Source: an uncultured Granulosicoccaceae bacterium
GTDB taxonomy: Bacteria > Pseudomonadota > Gammaproteobacteria > Granulosicoccales > Granulosicoccaceae
Direction: 5' to 3'
DNA length: 63,394 nucleotides
NCBI GenBank assembly: GCA_937957915.1
Contig: CALGNZ010000080.1
Span: 1 to 63,394 of the forward strand
Part shown: piece by piece, positions 37,652 to 47,105 of the stretch
Numbering within the stretch: position 1 is the first letter of the stretch
Layout: every line of letters starts with the position of its first letter
The notes under the pieces: model-generated
Seen by the model: only the letters and a program-made list of their open reading frames with translations
What the model was told of the DNA's origin: nothing
Databases searched by the model: none
Position numbers and translations under genes: made by a program

Positions 37652-38778
37652 CCCTGCCGGTGGTTGCAATATACCGACTCGCTCTGCTGCTTTCACTGGT
37701 CACGATCGCCTCATGCGGCTATGTTTTCGAGCGTGAGCCCGGTATCGGTAAGCAGATATCGTGGAATAAAATTCCCGCCTGGCAGCGTGATAATCTGGCT
37801 CAGGCCTGGCCCGCCATGCAAGCGCAGTGTCCGCGTATGACGCGCAAGTCTGCTGCCTGGGAGCCAATATGCGAGGCGGTGGCGTCTATTGAAAATCCGA
37901 CCTCAGCTGAAGTCAGGGCGTTTCTGGAGCAGTATTTCAAGCCGCACCGAGTGCACGGTAAAAATGGCAAGCGCGATGGTTTGATCACAGGCTACTACGA
38001 GCCCATCCTCGATGGCAGTCGAACCCGCACCGATAAGTTCGCCTACCCGATCTATGCGCAGCCAGACGATATGCTGGTCATCGAACTGGCTGACATTTAT
38101 CCAAAGTTAAAAGGCATGCGGCTGCGCGGTCGACTTGATGGCAATCGGGTATTGCCGTATTGGTCGCGCGCGGAAATCGACGGCGGCGATCAACCACTGG
38201 CAGGGCAGGAAATTATCTGGATTGATGATCCCTATGGTTCATTCTTTACGCAGATCCAGGGTTCCGGCCGAGTGCGATTGCAGGATGGTTCAACAGTAGG
38301 CGTCGGTTACGCAAACCAGAATGGCCATCCCTACGTTGCAGTCGGTAAAAAACTGGTGGAAATCGGGGCGCTGCCGCTCGAGGAAGTCAGTCTTTTTACC
38401 ATCAAGAAGTGGCTGCGCGACAACCCCGATCGAGCGCCCGAGATACTCAACGCCAATCCGAGTTATGTCTTCTTTGAGCTCAGAGATTCGGTTGATGAGG
38501 GTCCGCGCGGTTCACTCAACGTGCCATTGACCAGCGAGCGCAGTATCGCAGTAGATCGGCGAGTGATTCCACTTGGCACACCGGTTTGGCTGCAAACGAC
38601 ACTGCCGGATGGTTCTTCATTTGAGCGCTTGATGTTTGCGCAGGACACCGGCGGTGCTATTACCGGCCCGGTACGCGCGGACGTATTTTTTGGTATTGGC
38701 GATCGCGCAGAGCAACTGGCAGGCGAAATGAAGCAGCGCGGTCAGATGATTGCGCTGCTGCCAAAAACAGAGAAATAA
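37588..38778 (+). CDS. mltA: Membrane-bound lytic murein transglycosylase A
   Basis: This 396-residue lipoprotein has a signal ending TIASCG (Cys43). MltA family motifs are GLITGYYEPILDGS, SFFTQIQGSGRVRL, PSYVFFEL and the catalytic region MFAQDTGGAITGPVRADVFFG, whose Asp residues act in 1,6-anhydromuropeptide-forming cleavage of peptidoglycan. The start lies inside the end of the giant peroxidase gene; a later start would remove the signal peptide, so the overlap is probably real. It may be carried on the same transcript without functional relation. Confidence 0.93.
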   Translation: MQISKAHDRLQTAIVSRSASIALPVVAIYRLALLLSLVTIASCGYVFEREPGIGKQISWNKIPAWQRDNLAQAWPAMQAQCPRMTRKSAAWEPICEAVASIENPTSAEVRAFLEQYFKPHRVHGKNGKRDGLITGYYEPILDGSRTRTDKFAYPIYAQPDDMLVIELADIYPKLKGMRLRGRLDGNRVLPYWSRAEIDGGDQPLAGQEIIWIDDPYGSFFTQIQGSGRVRLQDGSTVGVGYANQNGHPYVAVGKKLVEIGALPLEEVSLFTIKKWLRDNPDRAPEILNANPSYVFFELRDSVDEGPRGSLNVPLTSERSIAVDRRVIPLGTPVWLQTTLPDGSSFERLMFAQDTGGAITGPVRADVFFGIGDRAEQLAGEMKQRGQMIALLPKTEK

Positions 38779-38913
38779 TGGCGGGTTGTGCCAGGTGTTT
38801 AAGGCGCGTCGGCGGTATCGATAGTTTATAACTGTAACTGCTTGATTTTTTGCGAGTTAACAGCATATTGAGTGGTTAGTGAAGGTTTCAGATTAACAGA
38901 GCGAGGATTACAA

Positions 38914-39840
38914 ATGTTTGAGTCTATGGGTTTTGCCCTTCTGGTCGCAATGGCCGTGTTGCTGTTGTTGTTTCTGCGCTCTTTTGTTCGTATCGTTCCG
39001 CAAAACGAGGCCTTTGTTGTCGAGCGACTGGGCAAGTACGACAGAACCCTGCTGGCCGGCTTCCACATCACAATCCCGATTCTCGAAAGAGTCGCGTACA
39101 AACATTCACTGAAAGAATTTGCTGTTGATGTGGCATCGCAGCAGGCGATCACCCGCGACAACGTTCCACTGGGCATCGACGGTGTGTTGTATATGAAAGT
39201 AATGGACCCGCGAGCGGCCTCGTATGGTGTGGAAAACCTGCAGTTTGCGATTACGCAACTGGCGCAAACCAGTATGCGTGCCGAGATAGGTAAGTTATCA
39301 CTTGATGACACGTTCGAATCGCGCGAGAACATCAACGCCCGTGTCACGCACGCGATTGACGAAGCGTCTGAATCATGGGGCACCAAAGTGCTTCGCTACG
39401 AAGTAAAAGATATCACGCCGCCCGCTACCATCCTTGAAGAGATGGAAAAACAAATGGGAGCTGAGCGAGAAAGACGTGTGTCCGTAACCACATCCGAGGG
39501 CTATCGACAGGCTCAGATCAATGAAGCCGAGGGTGACAAACAGGCGCAAATCTTACGTGCGCAGGGAACCGCAGAGTCGCTGACTATCGAGGCGTCTGCT
39601 CGTGCAGAGGCAATAAAGACAATATCCGAGGCGATCAACTCGGATGGTGGCTCTGCCGCCGTCGCACAACAGCTGGCCGAGCAGTACATCAAGGCGTTTG
39701 AAAAGCTGGCGCGTGAAGGTACTGTCGCATTGTTGCCTGCTGATGGTGGAGATGTATCCGGCATGGTGGCGAAAGCGTTTACGGCCTTTAACAGTTTGCA
39801 AGGCCAGGTAGAAACCACAAGGACCGGAGGTAAAAGCTAA
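38914..39840 (+). CDS. qmcA: SPFH/band-7 membrane protein (stomatin-like)
   Basis: This 308-residue protein has an N-terminal membrane helix (about 7-25) followed by an SPFH domain (VPQNEAFVVERLGKYDRTL and QAITRDNVPLGIDGVLYMKV) and a long alanine/glutamate-rich coiled coil with EGDKQAQILRAQGTAES. GAGG seven bases before the ATG at 38914 fixes the start. The family forms large membrane microdomain oligomers and is usually paired with an NfeD protein, as here: the stop overlaps the nfeD start by one base. Symbol by family resemblance. Confidence 0.9.
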   Translation: MFESMGFALLVAMAVLLLLFLRSFVRIVPQNEAFVVERLGKYDRTLLAGFHITIPILERVAYKHSLKEFAVDVASQQAITRDNVPLGIDGVLYMKVMDPRAASYGVENLQFAITQLAQTSMRAEIGKLSLDDTFESRENINARVTHAIDEASESWGTKVLRYEVKDITPPATILEEMEKQMGAERERRVSVTTSEGYRQAQINEAEGDKQAQILRAQGTAESLTIEASARAEAIKTISEAINSDGGSAAVAQQLAEQYIKAFEKLAREGTVALLPADGGDVSGMVAKAFTAFNSLQGQVETTRTGGKS

Positions 39841-40289
39841 TGCTGTCGCCGTTCTGGTTGTTCCTGCTTATCGGGGTTGTTGCGTTAGCACTGGAGCTGG
39901 TGGTGTTTCAGTTCACCATGTTCTGGTTGTTTTTTGTTGGTCTTGGCGCGTTGGTAGCTGCTGCGTTTGCGTTTCTCTCCGGTGGTTCCGGCTACATTGT
40001 GACCACGGCGGTGTTCCTGGTAGCGTCGGTGTTGATCACTGCCATTCTTTTCGCGCCAATACGCAAGTGGCAAAACAAACCATCGGCAATCGCTGGTAAC
40101 AACGCAGTGTCTCAGCGAGTAAAGGTCACCAGCACTATTGCACCGTCGCAAGCCGGCACCGTATCCTGGTCAGGTAGTGAATGGCAGGCTGAACTGGTCA
40201 GTGGTTCAGCGCAGGAACTGGTCGAGGGCGACTGGGCACGCGTCGTCGATGTGCAGGGTATAAGGCTGATTGTGGAGATGGCGGCCTGA
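39840..40289 (+). CDS. NfeD-family membrane protein with OB fold
   Basis: This 149-residue short NfeD has three hydrophobic segments (about 5-25, 28-48 and 54-76) followed by a C-terminal OB-fold domain (SGSEWQAELVSG, LVEGDWARVVDVQGIRLIVEM). It is the usual partner of SPFH proteins such as QmcA. TAATG joins the two genes, so translation is coupled. Its function is thought to be assembly or quality control within membrane microdomains; no enzyme activity is expected because the protease domain of long NfeD is absent. Confidence 0.9.
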   Translation: MLSPFWLFLLIGVVALALELVVFQFTMFWLFFVGLGALVAAAFAFLSGGSGYIVTTAVFLVASVLITAILFAPIRKWQNKPSAIAGNNAVSQRVKVTSTIAPSQAGTVSWSGSEWQAELVSGSAQELVEGDWARVVDVQGIRLIVEMAA

Positions 40290-40291
40290 GC

Positions 40292-41521
40292 TTAATTGTC
40301 TGCTGACAGAGCGTGTAGAAATGCAGTCAGCTGTCTGATTTCTTTTTCGCTTAACGCAAAAGCGCGCAATTCATTTGTGCCAGCCGGTGATGCAGCCGGT
40401 TGTGAAACATAGTGCTGAACGACCTGCTGCAATGTTGTGAATCGTCCATCGTGAAAGTAAGGCGCTGTGTTCGGTGCATTGCGCAGAGTAGGGGTTCTGA
40501 ACGCGCCCTGAGTATGTGAAACTGCAGAGCGGTTTATGAACCGTAAGTGCTTGCAGCCATCGTTGCTGGCATCGCTGAAGCGCCCCTGGCAATTGAACTC
40601 GTTGATGAGTGCTGCCTGTACACCGAACACCCTGCCGAAATCCAGTTGCTCCCCGGGCTTGCTGGCGTCAAAGCGACCGGTTCCAATGTTATGGAAGTCA
40701 CCGTTAGTTAGCAGTGGCCCGTTGTGGCATTCAAGGCACTGGGTTTTTTCACTGTCTATAAACAGTCTTGCGCCGCGCAGCTCGTCTTTTGACAGCAGTT
40801 TGGTATCGGGCTGACCCTGAACAACACTTTCAATGAAACGATCAAAGCGGGTGTCGACCGGAGCCAGTGTCTGCTCGAAAGCGCCAATACTCTTGCCAAC
40901 ATTGGCGAACAGGTTGTTGATTGCCTCCTGTGTATTGTTATCCAGGTCAAACCACGCGCGTTTTTCTGTGTCGCTGCCGATCGGGCTTGCATCTGTGCTG
41001 AGCTGTGAGGGCTGCAGATTAATCTCCCCGAACAATGCCTGGTACTGTTGTCGATAGTTTGTGGTTTGCAGAATAAAGCGAGCCACGGCAACTCGATTGG
41101 TGCCCATCTCGTCTTTCGCCTCGAACGGCGTCAGTGCTTGTGACCACAGCGAGTCACGGCGGCCGTCCCAGTATTGCCACTGGCTCCACGCGGCCCCAAA
41201 CAAGGAGGGAGTGTTTCGATTCAGTTCGCCCAGGCCTTTTGCTTTTGCAATCCCGTCAGCGAAGTGTTTGTGTGGAAGGTGGCAAGTGGCGCAGGAGATA
41301 GTGCCGGTGCTGCTTAGCCCGGGCTCATTGAAAAGCTGCTCTCCCAGTTTGGCTGCCAGAGGATTTTTTGCAAATCGGTTCGATTCAGTAAATGGCGGCG
41401 GTAATCGGGCCAGGCTAAACGAGGCAAATATTCTTTGCTCGCGCTCGGTCAGGGCCGGATCAGAGCAGCTGGCCAGCAGCAACAATAGAGCTGCCATCAA
41501 AGTTGTGTAAAGTTTATTCAA
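40292..41521 (-). CDS. Di-heme cytochrome c peroxidase / MauG-like lipoprotein
   Basis: This 409-residue protein has lipobox LLLASC (Cys19). Two heme c motifs are present, CATCH in ISCATCHLPHKHFADG and CLECH in TQCLECHNGPLLTNGDFHNIG, with TPTLRNAPNTAPYFHDGRFTTL near the C-terminus as in MauG-type enzymes. These reduce peroxide or oxidise protein residues in the periplasm. It is convergent with nfeD (2 bp apart) and separate from the giant peroxidase, giving two di-heme peroxidase modules within 8 kb. No partner substrate gene is adjacent. Confidence 0.9.
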   Translation of the reverse strand: MNKLYTTLMAALLLLLASCSDPALTEREQRIFASFSLARLPPPFTESNRFAKNPLAAKLGEQLFNEPGLSSTGTISCATCHLPHKHFADGIAKAKGLGELNRNTPSLFGAAWSQWQYWDGRRDSLWSQALTPFEAKDEMGTNRVAVARFILQTTNYRQQYQALFGEINLQPSQLSTDASPIGSDTEKRAWFDLDNNTQEAINNLFANVGKSIGAFEQTLAPVDTRFDRFIESVVQGQPDTKLLSKDELRGARLFIDSEKTQCLECHNGPLLTNGDFHNIGTGRFDASKPGEQLDFGRVFGVQAALINEFNCQGRFSDASNDGCKHLRFINRSAVSHTQGAFRTPTLRNAPNTAPYFHDGRFTTLQQVVQHYVSQPAASPAGTNELRAFALSEKEIRQLTAFLHALSADN

Positions 41522-41930
41522 CGTTGTTAAATTGCAGTTGCCGGGCGGTTGTTTATTGAGCTGATGTTTGCTGATTCAGGCGGCTGAAAAACCGGGTTGG
41601 TGCGTTAACTGACCTGCTCCGGTGAAGTGCACTGCGTATGCCAGCGAGCTCTTGTTATGTGTCTTTGAATTGCAAGTTACTCTGAGTTACTTATTGTTCA
41701 TGTGACGGTGTATGAAACTCATGAAGCGGTGCCCGTCAATACCAAATTGCGACGATTTTCATTAGCAATACGAAGTCTATGCTGTCGATGTAATGTGCGT
41801 TGCCTGTGATTCATGATAGCCGATTACCGCGGTAATGACAGGTCTGCAATCTGACGAAATCTGCTTCCTGTCAAGCCCGTTTGTGCAGATAAACTGTGCT
41901 CAAAGTAAGCCACAAGAATAATAATAGTAA
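41522..41930. promoter_or_regulatory. Divergent intergenic region with 14-bp palindrome
   Basis: This 409-bp gap lies between the divergent peroxidase and helicase genes. It contains a perfect palindrome ATTACCGCGGTAAT at 41823-41836, about 95 bp before the helicase start, a plausible operator for a dimeric regulator. No ORF with a ribosome binding site or RNA gene was recognised. Confidence 0.45.
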
Positions 41931-44900
41931 GTGTTAGATCAGCTGCAAACGATAGATGAGCCAGACACCTGTACCGATGCCGATAGCAAAGGCAGGTTGC
42001 CGGAAACCCGAACGCGAAAAAGCCGACCAAAGAACGCCGCTTCAAAGACTGCGGGGTCATCGAATGATGACGCCAGCACGCAGCAGTCAGGCAGTGAACT
42101 GGTAAAAGCGGCAATTGCTTTTGTTCTGGGTACAGACTCACGCTACGACGAATGGTCAGAGACGGTACTCGCCGAGTGCCTGCAAAAACACCAGAACTTC
42201 TCTGATACCGGCGTAACCCGACCCAGCGCCGGAGAGTGGCGTACGCTGTTCGCCAGTGTGGAAATGTCGTTGCTGTGCGGCGACACCGAATCAGGGCGCC
42301 TGCAGCAGACAGATAAAAGTCTGGCAGCAGGGGCGACGGTCTCGGTCGTCGCATCACAGGCACTGGCACTGCGAGCGTCTGTGGCATTTGTCAGCAGATT
42401 GCCCGGGCAGGTGATTAGTCACTATGAGGCGGCTTGTCATTGTGCCGCGGCGGATGCCAATGATGCTTCTGCGTCGAAAGCTGATCGGGGTGCCGTTGTG
42501 CCACACGGCTTGCCAGCGTTGCACTATGCGCTGTCATTAATCCAGGTCGCGTCAGGTAAAGCCACTGACAAACATACCGCTGCCCGCCAAATGCAGTCTC
42601 TGGTCAGTCCGTTGAATACGCTCGCAGACCAGTACCAGTCACAGCACCGTGGCGACGCCTTTATGCCGGTGTTAAGAGTGCTGACTGACTTTGCCAGAGT
42701 TGCCGCTGGGCAAAGAGAGATCAGCGAAACTATCTGGCTTGGCGGACTGCATATCGATGCCAGTCCGTGGCTCGATCTGTTTATCAATCTGTGCAGACAC
42801 TGGCTTGATGCCTCACCGGATGAGCAATTGGTACAGCGACTGGTGCGGCATGTCGATAGTGCATCCGAAATTGGCTTGCACTGGTATGTCGATGAAGCCT
42901 TAACTTTACTGTCGTTACTTGGCCTGCGTCGGGAGGCGACCGACTTTCAACCGCAGATCAGATCGACCGGGTGGCTGCAATCTGTTTATCAGCGACAAGC
43001 CGACTGGCAGGCTGGCCTCGATGCGTTGTCGTTAACTGTTAACCGCTTTGTCCGGCTCAATGATTCAACGGGTACGAAAGTACATAACCGCAGAATGAGC
43101 TGGTGGTTGCAGGCTGACGGATCACGCTTGCTGGTTGAACCGCGCGAACAGCGTTTGAGTAAGAGCGACCGCTGGAGCAAAGGACGACGGTTTCCGCTGA
43201 AGCTATTACTGGACGAGTGTGGAACGCTCGATTTTCTGTGTGAGCAGGATTTAAAACTGTGTGCTGATCTTCGCAATCAGTTGCAGATTAACCATGCCCT
43301 GCATTTTGAAAAATCATTTGAAATACGCACAGTCAATTCATTGCAATTGATTGTCGACCATCCGCGCCTGTTCCGCGTAACAGACGAAACCGATACTGAT
43401 CTGCAGTCTGTTGTTACCAAAGAGTGCAGTCCGGAGTTGCATATCGTCAACGATGACGCACTGCACACGATCAATCTTTCTATGCGACCTTTCCCTGGTG
43501 ACGACATAAAATCAGCTGACTCGTTTTATTGTTATTGGCAAAGCGCGTCAGAACAGGCCGCAGGCCCTGATGATGTGAACAGCAGTACACTGTTGATAAA
43601 TCGTTTTTCTGAAGGGCAGCTTGAAATCGCCAGGGTATTGTCGCACAAGGGGCTGACGGTTCCGGTGGAGGGCAGCGAGGCGGTGCTAGAGTCACTGCGT
43701 TCAATGGCATCGTTAATTGAAGTGCATTCTGATATGCCTGTTAATGACAGTCACAGCGTGCAGCCACACGCTAAAATTTATCTGCATCTTTGCCCGCTCG
43801 AGCAAGGCCTGGATGTCAGTCTGTATCAGTATCCACTGGGTGCAGAAGGGCCATCAGTAAAACCGGCCTGTGGCAAAGTGAGCCTGCATGCGCTCATCAA
43901 TGGTTCGGTCATTAACACCACGCGTGATTTTGACGCCGAAGTGAAGGAAGCTACGGCGTTAGTTCAATCCGCAGGGCTGCCTGAGCAAACCAGCGGCTGG
44001 CAATGGTCGTTAACAGATCCGGAGCAATCGCTTGAAGTGCTGGCCACGCTGCAGGATATGGGTAATCGTGTCGCGTTGCTGTGGCCTGCCGGTGAAAAAA
44101 TTGTACTAAGCAGTCGCTTTGAGTGCGACGACATGCAACTGCAGATCAGTTCAGGTCGCAAGGGAATCGGTGTCAGTGGTGAGCTCATGCTCGATAAGAA
44201 CGAAGGTGGCAATGGCAGTCACGCGGCGATAGATGTGTCTGGTGCAAACGCCTTTGATGCAATATCGATTGATTTGCAAAAGCTGCTGCAATCACTCAAT
44301 CAAAGTGACGGGCGCTTTCTAACGCTTGACGATGGCAAGATACTGCAACTCAGTAAACGGCTTCGACAACAACTCGATGCACTGAATGCGGTTTGCAATG
44401 ATGGAGTGGCACATCCACTGTCGGTAGCGGTACTGGAACAGGCCACCAGAGGCATGGTTCTGCAGGATGACGACAATTGGAATGAGCAACTGGATAAGTT
44501 GCGAGAGGCTGAGTCACTGATGCCAATGCCGCCGTCAACCTTGAAGGCCGATTTACGAGACTACCAGTTGCATGGCTTTCAATGGATGGCACGGCTTGCC
44601 CACTGGGGGGCAGGTGCATGTCTGGCTGATGATATGGGGTTGGGCAAAACGATGCAGAGTCTGGCGTTGATCCTGACTCGTGCTTCTGAAGGGCCGACAC
44701 TGGTTGTCGCACCGACCTCGGTATGCGGTAACTGGATTGCCGAGGCGGAACGATTTGCGCCGTCCCTGCGATTGCGCTGGATGGGTGGTCCAAAGCGTGC
44801 GCGAATGTTGCGCAGCGCCAAAGCGGGTGACTTGTTTGTGTGTAGCTATGGCGTGTTGCAAAACGATATCGAAACTATTCGTGAAATAGAGTGGCAAACC

Positions 44901-45944
44901 ATCGTTGCAGACGAAGCGCAGTCCTTTAAGAATGCGGGCACCAGACGTTCGCAGGCGATGATGTCTCTAAAAGCCAATTTTAGAATGGTTGCCACCGGTA
45001 CTCCGATTGAAAATCATCTGGGTGAGCTGTGGAATCTGTTTCGCTTTATCAATCCAGGGTTGCTAGGATCGAGTCAGCAGTTCAAGGAGCGATATGCAGC
45101 ACCTATTGAGCAGCACAATGACGATCAGGCGCGTGACCGGCTTAAGCATCTGATCAGGCCCTTTATTTTGCGACGCTTAAAACGAGAAGTGCTCACCGAG
45201 TTACCTGAACGCACGGAAATAACTCATCTGGTAGAGTTCAATGAAGGTGAGCGGGCGTTTTACGATGGGTTAAGGGAGCAGGCGTTACAGCGAATAAGTG
45301 AGTACGCAGAACTCGACAGCGAACAACGCTTCAGAGTGTTGGCTGAAATTACCACGCTGCGCCAAGCCAGCTGTCATCCTGCATTGGTCACCGAGAATCC
45401 GCCCTGCGACAGTGCCAAGATGCGAGCGTTTGCTGAAATAGTAGATGAATTGCGTCATAACGGTCATCGCTGCCTGGTGTTCAGCCAGTTTGTCGGGCAT
45501 CTGACATTAATTCGCAAACACCTCGATGCAAATAAAATCAGCTATCAGTATCTTGATGGTTCTACCAGCGTGAAAAAACGCAAACAGGCGGTGGATGATT
45601 TTCAGGCAGGCGAGGGTGAGTTATTTTTAATCAGTCTGAAAGCGGGGGGCTCCGGCCTTAACCTGACAGCTGCCGATTATGTTATTCACATGGACCCGTG
45701 GTGGAACCCTGCGGTAGAAGATCAGGCGTCTGATCGTGCATATCGGATGGGCCAGAAGCGCCCGGTCACAATCTACCGCATGGTGGTGAAAGACACCATT
45801 GAAGAGAAAATCGTAAAGCTGCATGAACAAAAACGTGATCTGGCCAATGCGCTGCTCGAAGGCACAGACAGTGGTTCACGGCTATCTGTAGAGGAGCTTG
45901 TGGAGTTAATTCAGGATGAAGAGGTAGAGAGTGCAGAAGGGTAG
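41931..45944 (+). CDS. SNF2-family helicase/ATPase with long N-terminal region
   Basis: This 1337-residue superfamily 2 ATPase has its SNF2 motor in the last 500 residues: motif I DDMGLGKTMQS (about 900), motif II VADEAQSFKN (DEAQ, about 992), motif III TGTPIEN, and the C-terminal helicase motifs KAGGSGLNL and SDRAYRMGQKRPVT (about 1265). The first 850 residues match no domain I recognise. Such bacterial Swi2/Snf2 proteins translocate on double-stranded DNA and remodel protein-DNA or RNA polymerase complexes. The start is a GTG at 41931 straight after a run of in-frame stops, with no strong binding site. No restriction or defence partner genes are adjacent. Confidence 0.87.
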   Translation: MLDQLQTIDEPDTCTDADSKGRLPETRTRKSRPKNAASKTAGSSNDDASTQQSGSELVKAAIAFVLGTDSRYDEWSETVLAECLQKHQNFSDTGVTRPSAGEWRTLFASVEMSLLCGDTESGRLQQTDKSLAAGATVSVVASQALALRASVAFVSRLPGQVISHYEAACHCAAADANDASASKADRGAVVPHGLPALHYALSLIQVASGKATDKHTAARQMQSLVSPLNTLADQYQSQHRGDAFMPVLRVLTDFARVAAGQREISETIWLGGLHIDASPWLDLFINLCRHWLDASPDEQLVQRLVRHVDSASEIGLHWYVDEALTLLSLLGLRREATDFQPQIRSTGWLQSVYQRQADWQAGLDALSLTVNRFVRLNDSTGTKVHNRRMSWWLQADGSRLLVEPREQRLSKSDRWSKGRRFPLKLLLDECGTLDFLCEQDLKLCADLRNQLQINHALHFEKSFEIRTVNSLQLIVDHPRLFRVTDETDTDLQSVVTKECSPELHIVNDDALHTINLSMRPFPGDDIKSADSFYCYWQSASEQAAGPDDVNSSTLLINRFSEGQLEIARVLSHKGLTVPVEGSEAVLESLRSMASLIEVHSDMPVNDSHSVQPHAKIYLHLCPLEQGLDVSLYQYPLGAEGPSVKPACGKVSLHALINGSVINTTRDFDAEVKEATALVQSAGLPEQTSGWQWSLTDPEQSLEVLATLQDMGNRVALLWPAGEKIVLSSRFECDDMQLQISSGRKGIGVSGELMLDKNEGGNGSHAAIDVSGANAFDAISIDLQKLLQSLNQSDGRFLTLDDGKILQLSKRLRQQLDALNAVCNDGVAHPLSVAVLEQATRGMVLQDDDNWNEQLDKLREAESLMPMPPSTLKADLRDYQLHGFQWMARLAHWGAGACLADDMGLGKTMQSLALILTRASEGPTLVVAPTSVCGNWIAEAERFAPSLRLRWMGGPKRARMLRSAKAGDLFVCSYGVLQNDIETIREIEWQTIVADEAQSFKNAGTRRSQAMMSLKANFRMVATGTPIENHLGELWNLFRFINPGLLGSSQQFKERYAAPIEQHNDDQARDRLKHLIRPFILRRLKREVLTELPERTEITHLVEFNEGERAFYDGLREQALQRISEYAELDSEQRFRVLAEITTLRQASCHPALVTENPPCDSAKMRAFAEIVDELRHNGHRCLVFSQFVGHLTLIRKHLDANKISYQYLDGSTSVKKRKQAVDDFQAGEGELFLISLKAGGSGLNLTAADYVIHMDPWWNPAVEDQASDRAYRMGQKRPVTIYRMVVKDTIEEKIVKLHEQKRDLANALLEGTDSGSRLSVEELVELIQDEEVESAEG

Positions 45945-46220
45945 TTAGCCCTTCAGGCGGACAATTTTTCAATAGAGCTGAATATCAAAAAAGCACCGGT
46001 ACGATCAGTCAGTCCTGAGGGTGCCCTGGCCGTGATGACATTGATCATTCCTGCGGTTAGCGCCAAACAGGCATCCTCGATGCTGTGGTCCAACTCGGTG
46101 TTAGTACCCAGATTTGATTAAACGCAGAGAGTACAGTCGGGGTGTGTACAGGCTTTAAATGACACGTCTGCTTTATGGCTGTTGTATCTGTTCTTGGCTG
46201 TTAAATTGTTCCACGAAGAT

Positions 46221-46565
46221 TTACTTAGGCGCCAGGTTGCCAACAAAGCTTAGTGCGAGCTTCATCAGGCTTTTCATTTCTGTATCTGTCAGGGAGTCTG
46301 AATCCACAAAAATCAGCCCGCCCATTTTTCGACCACCCTGTTCCACAATTCTGGTGCTGTGTTTTGAAAGGGCTTCCTGTTCATTGTCCTTGCCAACTCT
46401 AAACATGAAGCGACCATATTGTGTTTTCTGGTCGCGGTCAGCGCCTCCAAGCATATTGCCGTTCAGCATGAAGCAAATTCCGCCCATCATTTTCTTTTCA
46501 ACAAGCTTATTGCCGGTGCCTGCTGCTTTGCGGAACCGTTGGTTTAGTTTTTCATCTACAGCCAT
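46221..46565 (-). CDS. TfoX N-terminal-domain protein
   Basis: This 114-residue protein has the TfoX/Sxy N-terminal fold: KMMGGICFMLNGNMLGG, then FRVGKDNEQEALSKH and GGRKMGGLIFVD. Full-length Sxy/TfoX activates competence genes, but stand-alone N-domain proteins like this one are of unclear function. AAGGGAG five bases before the ATG at 46565 decides the start over a GTG at 46571. The 276 bp between it and the convergent helicase gene hold nothing notable. Confidence 0.85.
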   Translation of the reverse strand: MAVDEKLNQRFRKAAGTGNKLVEKKMMGGICFMLNGNMLGGADRDQKTQYGRFMFRVGKDNEQEALSKHSTRIVEQGGRKMGGLIFVDSDSLTDTEMKSLMKLALSFVGNLAPK

Positions 46566-46604
46566 TGGCACTCCCTTATGCGGGTTTTCTATTCAGTGTA
46601 TAGG

Positions 46605-46949
46605 TTACGTGCGTCTCGCTCGACGCCCTTTTGCGAACAGTGCAAACAGTGCGATAAGCGCGATTATGGTGGCGATGCTAAACGGACCGTTGCGGTCACT
46701 GATGAGCAGGACAAGTGACAGTATAAAAGTCAGTGATACGATCACCACCCCAGTTACCCGGGTAACTGGAATGGCCATTAGTGCCCCGCCTGTGATTTGC
46801 ACGATGCCGAATACAATTATCATCGGGATATTAAAACCGTAACGTCCGAAAAATTCAACGTCTTGTGGCATCTGCATGACCTTGGTTATGCCTGATGAAA
46901 CTGCCAGAAAAACCAATATTGCTAATACCAGTATCCATAAATATCGCAT
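46605..46949 (-). CDS. DoxX-like four-helix membrane protein
   Basis: This 114-residue hydrophobic protein has four predicted helices and the DoxX-like pattern: KVMQMPQDVEFFGRYGF after helix 1 and IVQITGGALMAIPVTRVTG in helix 2. It ends with a basic tail (KGRRARRT) that is likely cytoplasmic. Members are small inner-membrane proteins of mostly unknown role, some linked to redox or thiosulfate metabolism. It precedes the TfoX-like gene by 39 bp on the same strand, probably co-transcribed. Confidence 0.75.
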   Translation of the reverse strand: MRYLWILVLAILVFLAVSSGITKVMQMPQDVEFFGRYGFNIPMIIVFGIVQITGGALMAIPVTRVTGVVIVSLTFILSLVLLISDRNGPFSIATIIALIALFALFAKGRRARRT

Positions 46950-47105
46950 AGAGTTTTGGGCCGTCAGCTTGTTTCAAACAAAGCATATCGCTTGTCAATA
47001 TATGTTCAAGATCATATAGAAAATTTGCACAATGGGTCGGTTAAGTAGCCGCCAATAGCCAGGCCTGAATGACAAATCATTACCGATAGTGTTGACCACT
47101 GAAAC

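Noticed and set aside
41931-45944. SNF2 helicase as part of a DISARM-like or other defence island
   Set aside because: Neighbours are a di-heme peroxidase, nfeD/qmcA and TfoX/DoxX-like genes; no methyltransferase, nuclease or phospholipase partner is present.
46159-46842. 227-residue plus-strand frame opposite the TfoX- and DoxX-like genes
   Set aside because: It is the complementary shadow of two minus-strand genes with clear family motifs and ribosome binding sites.
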